Shown here: one piece after another, positions 61,774-64,000 of the stretch | Layout of the letters: every line of letters starts with the position of its first letter | Numbering within the stretch: position 1 is the first letter of the stretch | Source: Ignavibacteria bacterium | GTDB lineage: Bacteria; Bacteroidota; Ignavibacteria; Kapaibacteriales; UBA961 | Assembly (NCBI GenBank): GCA_016720145.1 | Contig: JADJXV010000003.1 | Location: 1-64,000 of the forward strand | DNA: 64,000 bases | Reading direction: 5' to 3' | Made by a program: the position numbers and the translations under genes | Notes under the pieces: generated by a model | What the model was told of the DNA's origin: nothing | Database searches by the model: none | What the model saw: the letters and a program-made list of their open reading frames with translations, nothing else

Positions 61774-64000
61774 TTACAGCGAAATTTTCTTGAGTTTCCG
61801 TGCATTCCATATCACCATACCGGTCGTGAATCCTATCACCGAAAGCGATGATACCGGCATAAAGATAGCCGCAACAATTGGAGTCAACATTCCCGTTACA
61901 GCAAATCCAAGCCCAACGGCATTGTAGAGTAACGACAAGATAAATGCATAGACAATGACATTTTTTGTACTCTTGGCGAATTTCAGAATCTCAGGAAGGA
62001 GCACTATACTCTCTGCAGACAATACTCCATCACAAGCCGGCGAAAATGACCCTGAACGCTCTGTGACTGCAATTCCTACCGTACTTTGTTGTAATGCTCC
62101 GGCATCGTTGAGACCATCACCAATCATTGCTATATTTTTACCTATAGCACGTAAGCTCTTAATAAACTTAAGTTTGTCTTCCGGAGACTGTGAGAATCTC
62201 ATGTTGTGCGAATCGTCGAAGAACGGAAGAAGGGTTGATAATTCCCTGCTATTGTCACCGGAGAGTAAATAGAGTATATACTTGGATTTCAATCGACTGA
62301 AAAGTTCTACTAGACCTTCCCTGTATGAATTTTCTACCGAATAACAACCTTTATAATCTCCGTCAATTGCTAAAAAAACACCGGTAGTTGATATCTGTAT
62401 CTGAGGAATGGAAGAACAGTTTCGTGAAATGAAATCATGAGATCCGGCCATAATCGAATGGTTTTCTATCTTCGCTTCTACGCCAAGCCCGGCGTATTCT
62501 TTGAACTCTTGGACTTTCAAACCATCTTGCTGAGGCATTTCACTGGCTATTATTCGGCTGAAAGGATGATTAGAATTACGAAGGCAGGTCTGGATTAAGC
62601 GCTGTTCATCAAAACTCAGAATAGTTCCTGTATAAGTAATTGAATTATTATGAGCTTTGGTCAGAGTACCTGTCTTATCAAATACGATTGTATCAATTGC
62701 CGCCAGATCAAGGACTACCGAGACATTTTTGAGATAAAATTTCGATCTACCAAGCATTGTTAATGCCCATCCAAGTGCGAATGGTGCAGCAAGTGTCAGA
62801 GCGCATGGGCAAGCAATTATTAGCACAGATGTAAAGGCATTAAGCGCAGTGACCGGATTGATCACAAGCCAATATATGGCTGCACTTACTGCAATAATCA
62901 ACGTAGCAATAGTGAAGTATTTTCCGAAAATATTATTCGCTTCAAGGAGCGTTGATGGCTTATCTTTGGTGAATACTTCGTTATTCCAGAGGCGGGTCAA
63001 GTAGCTTTGTGAACATTCCCTTGTACACTCAATTTGTACAGCTGCTCCTTGAATACGTCCTCCTGCAAATACCTGCATACCGCTTTGCACTTCTAACGGA
63101 ATTGATTCTCCATTCACAAAGCTATAATCAATCCAAGCAGTTTCTGACATCAAGATGCCGTCTGTCGGTATAATTTCTGCATTGCGTACTATCATTGTAT
63201 CGCCAATGGTAATTGAGGATATACCGAGTGAAATTTCATTTCCATCTCGTACAATCGTCGCAGATAATGGGAAATAGGACTTATAATCACGATCAAAAGT
63301 CAGCGAATCGATGGTTTTCTTTTGCAATAGCTTCCCTATTAGCAAGAAGAAAACTAACCCGGTGAAAGAATCCATAAATCCGCTGCCGATTCCCGTGAGA
63401 ATATCGATGGCACTACGTACAAATAACGCCGTAAGTCCAAGTGCAACAGGCACATCAATACTCATTGTCCGCTCGCGGATACTATACCATGAATTGATAA
63501 AGTAGTCACGTGCACTATAGACTAATACCGGAATAGCAAGTACTATGTTGAGTATTCCAAAAAACCAACGTAAATTTGCATCAAGTGAAAGCCCAAAGGA
63601 TAGGTACTCCGGAAAACTGAGCATCATTGAGTTACCAAAAGCGAATCCTGCAAGCCCTAACTTTAGATATAAGTCATGATTCCTTTTTGACTTAATTGTT
63701 CCACCAAGATTACTGAGTTTAATTTCAGGTTCATAGCCGATTTTAGCAAGCAATTCAACAATAGTACTATATCTAACATCTTTGTTATTATAAGTAATAG
63801 TCACTTCTTTACGCAAGAAATTTACTTGGGAATGTACAATTCCCTCATTCAATTTATAGAGCTTTTCGAGTAGCCAAAGGCAGGATGTACAGTGAATATC
63901 AGGTATGTAAAAAGTAGCGGTCGATGTCTCTTTATCTGAATAATCTATAAGTTTTTGAGAAATTTCAGGATTATCAAGGTATTCAAATCTTTTGGAGCCG
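61774..64000 (-). CDS. ccoI: cbb3 oxidase copper P-type ATPase CcoI/FixI (runs off window)
   Basis: P1B-type copper transporter supplying the oxidase. In-frame sequence is open to the right edge, adding an HMA-like N-terminal domain with ATFYIPDIHCTSCLWLLEKL (CxxC). Then six to eight helices with IIACPCALTLAAPFALGWAL (CPC), FDKTGTLTKAHNNS (phosphorylation Asp), AGGRIQGAAVQIECTR (actuator) and NIAMIGDGLNDAGALQQS. More than 740 residues; the N-terminal end lies beyond the window. Confidence 0.95.
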   Translation of the reverse strand, partial: GSKRFEYLDNPEISQKLIDYSDKETSTATFYIPDIHCTSCLWLLEKLYKLNEGIVHSQVNFLRKEVTITYNNKDVRYSTIVELLAKIGYEPEIKLSNLGGTIKSKRNHDLYLKLGLAGFAFGNSMMLSFPEYLSFGLSLDANLRWFFGILNIVLAIPVLVYSARDYFINSWYSIRERTMSIDVPVALGLTALFVRSAIDILTGIGSGFMDSFTGLVFFLLIGKLLQKKTIDSLTFDRDYKSYFPLSATIVRDGNEISLGISSITIGDTMIVRNAEIIPTDGILMSETAWIDYSFVNGESIPLEVQSGMQVFAGGRIQGAAVQIECTRECSQSYLTRLWNNEVFTKDKPSTLLEANNIFGKYFTIATLIIAVSAAIYWLVINPVTALNAFTSVLIIACPCALTLAAPFALGWALTMLGRSKFYLKNVSVVLDLAAIDTIVFDKTGTLTKAHNNSITYTGTILSFDEQRLIQTCLRNSNHPFSRIIASEMPQQDGLKVQEFKEYAGLGVEAKIENHSIMAGSHDFISRNCSSIPQIQISTTGVFLAIDGDYKGCYSVENSYREGLVELFSRLKSKYILYLLSGDNSRELSTLLPFFDDSHNMRFSQSPEDKLKFIKSLRAIGKNIAMIGDGLNDAGALQQSTVGIAVTERSGSFSPACDGVLSAESIVLLPEILKFAKSTKNVIVYAFILSLLYNAVGLGFAVTGMLTPIVAAIFMPVSSLSVIGFTTGMVIWNARKLKKISL

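Overview
The window looks like a chromosomal stretch from a Gram-negative member of the Bacteroidota/Chlorobi superphylum; an Ignavibacteria- or Kapabacteria-like lineage is my best guess, not a proof. The evidence is: lipid A genes (lpxK, lpxB), a TonB-dependent receptor, three secreted proteins ending in type IX secretion (T9SS) sorting domains, a fused CcoNO cbb3 oxidase typical of Bacteroidota, and promoter elements of the Bacteroidetes type (TTG, about 20 nt, TAnnTTTG) in front of tRNA-His and a secreted-protein gene. Base composition is AT-leaning and most genes lie on the minus strand. No rRNA, CRISPR array or prophage is visible.

Layout. 1-5.5 kb: a TonB receptor, three tandem AhpD-like (CxxC) paralogues, an MFS transporter overlapping a Crp/Fnr regulator, and a secreted redoxin. 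5.6-28.7 kb, mostly housekeeping: gatA, tatB- and tatA-like genes, a DinB-type protein, purQ-purS, a glutathione peroxidase, a large secreted amidohydrolase, purA-guaB-pepP, secD-secF-STAS, an aldo/keto reductase, tRNA-His, an HD-type alarmone hydrolase, recN, idi-2, dprA and gap. 28.8-39.3 kb, envelope and accessory: an outer-membrane-associated DUF2279-like protein, an AT-rich membrane coiled-coil gene, T9SS cargo proteins, tmRNA, a WD40 protein and a 5'-nucleotidase. 39.6-43.8 kb: a class I glutamine amidotransferase, lpxK, an acyltransferase and lpxB, with two families of tandem palindromic repeats between lpxK and the acyltransferase. 44.1-48.4 kb: a PrsW-type protease followed by three TPR proteins. 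48.5-50.1 kb: an insertion sequence sitting in a repeated palindrome. 50.1-64 kb: pdxJ, a TauE/SafE-type membrane protein, a large conserved protein of unknown function, hpd-hgmA (aerobic tyrosine catabolism) and a complete cbb3 oxidase gene set (ccoI-S-NO-Q-P, a lipoprotein, ccoG, ccoH).

How the genes work together. The right end combines a high-affinity terminal oxidase and its copper/assembly factors with two O2-dependent ring-cleavage enzymes, so the organism respires oxygen and degrades tyrosine. The left end is a plausible regulated uptake/detoxification unit (Crp/Fnr regulator, MFS pump, three CxxC peroxidase-like enzymes).

A striking window-wide pattern is that about ten conserved genes are broken by 1-2 nt indels, many in homopolymers (TonB receptor, MFS, redoxin, tatB, dinB, recN, DUF2279 gene, a membrane gene, a TPR gene, the transposase). 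In addition ccoG carries an in-frame TGA, and dprA and idi are both truncated at their common junction. The even spread through essential and non-essential genes suggests residual sequencing error in a draft or metagenome assembly for most of them, but each needs read-level confirmation. Coordinates below span the reconstructed genes.
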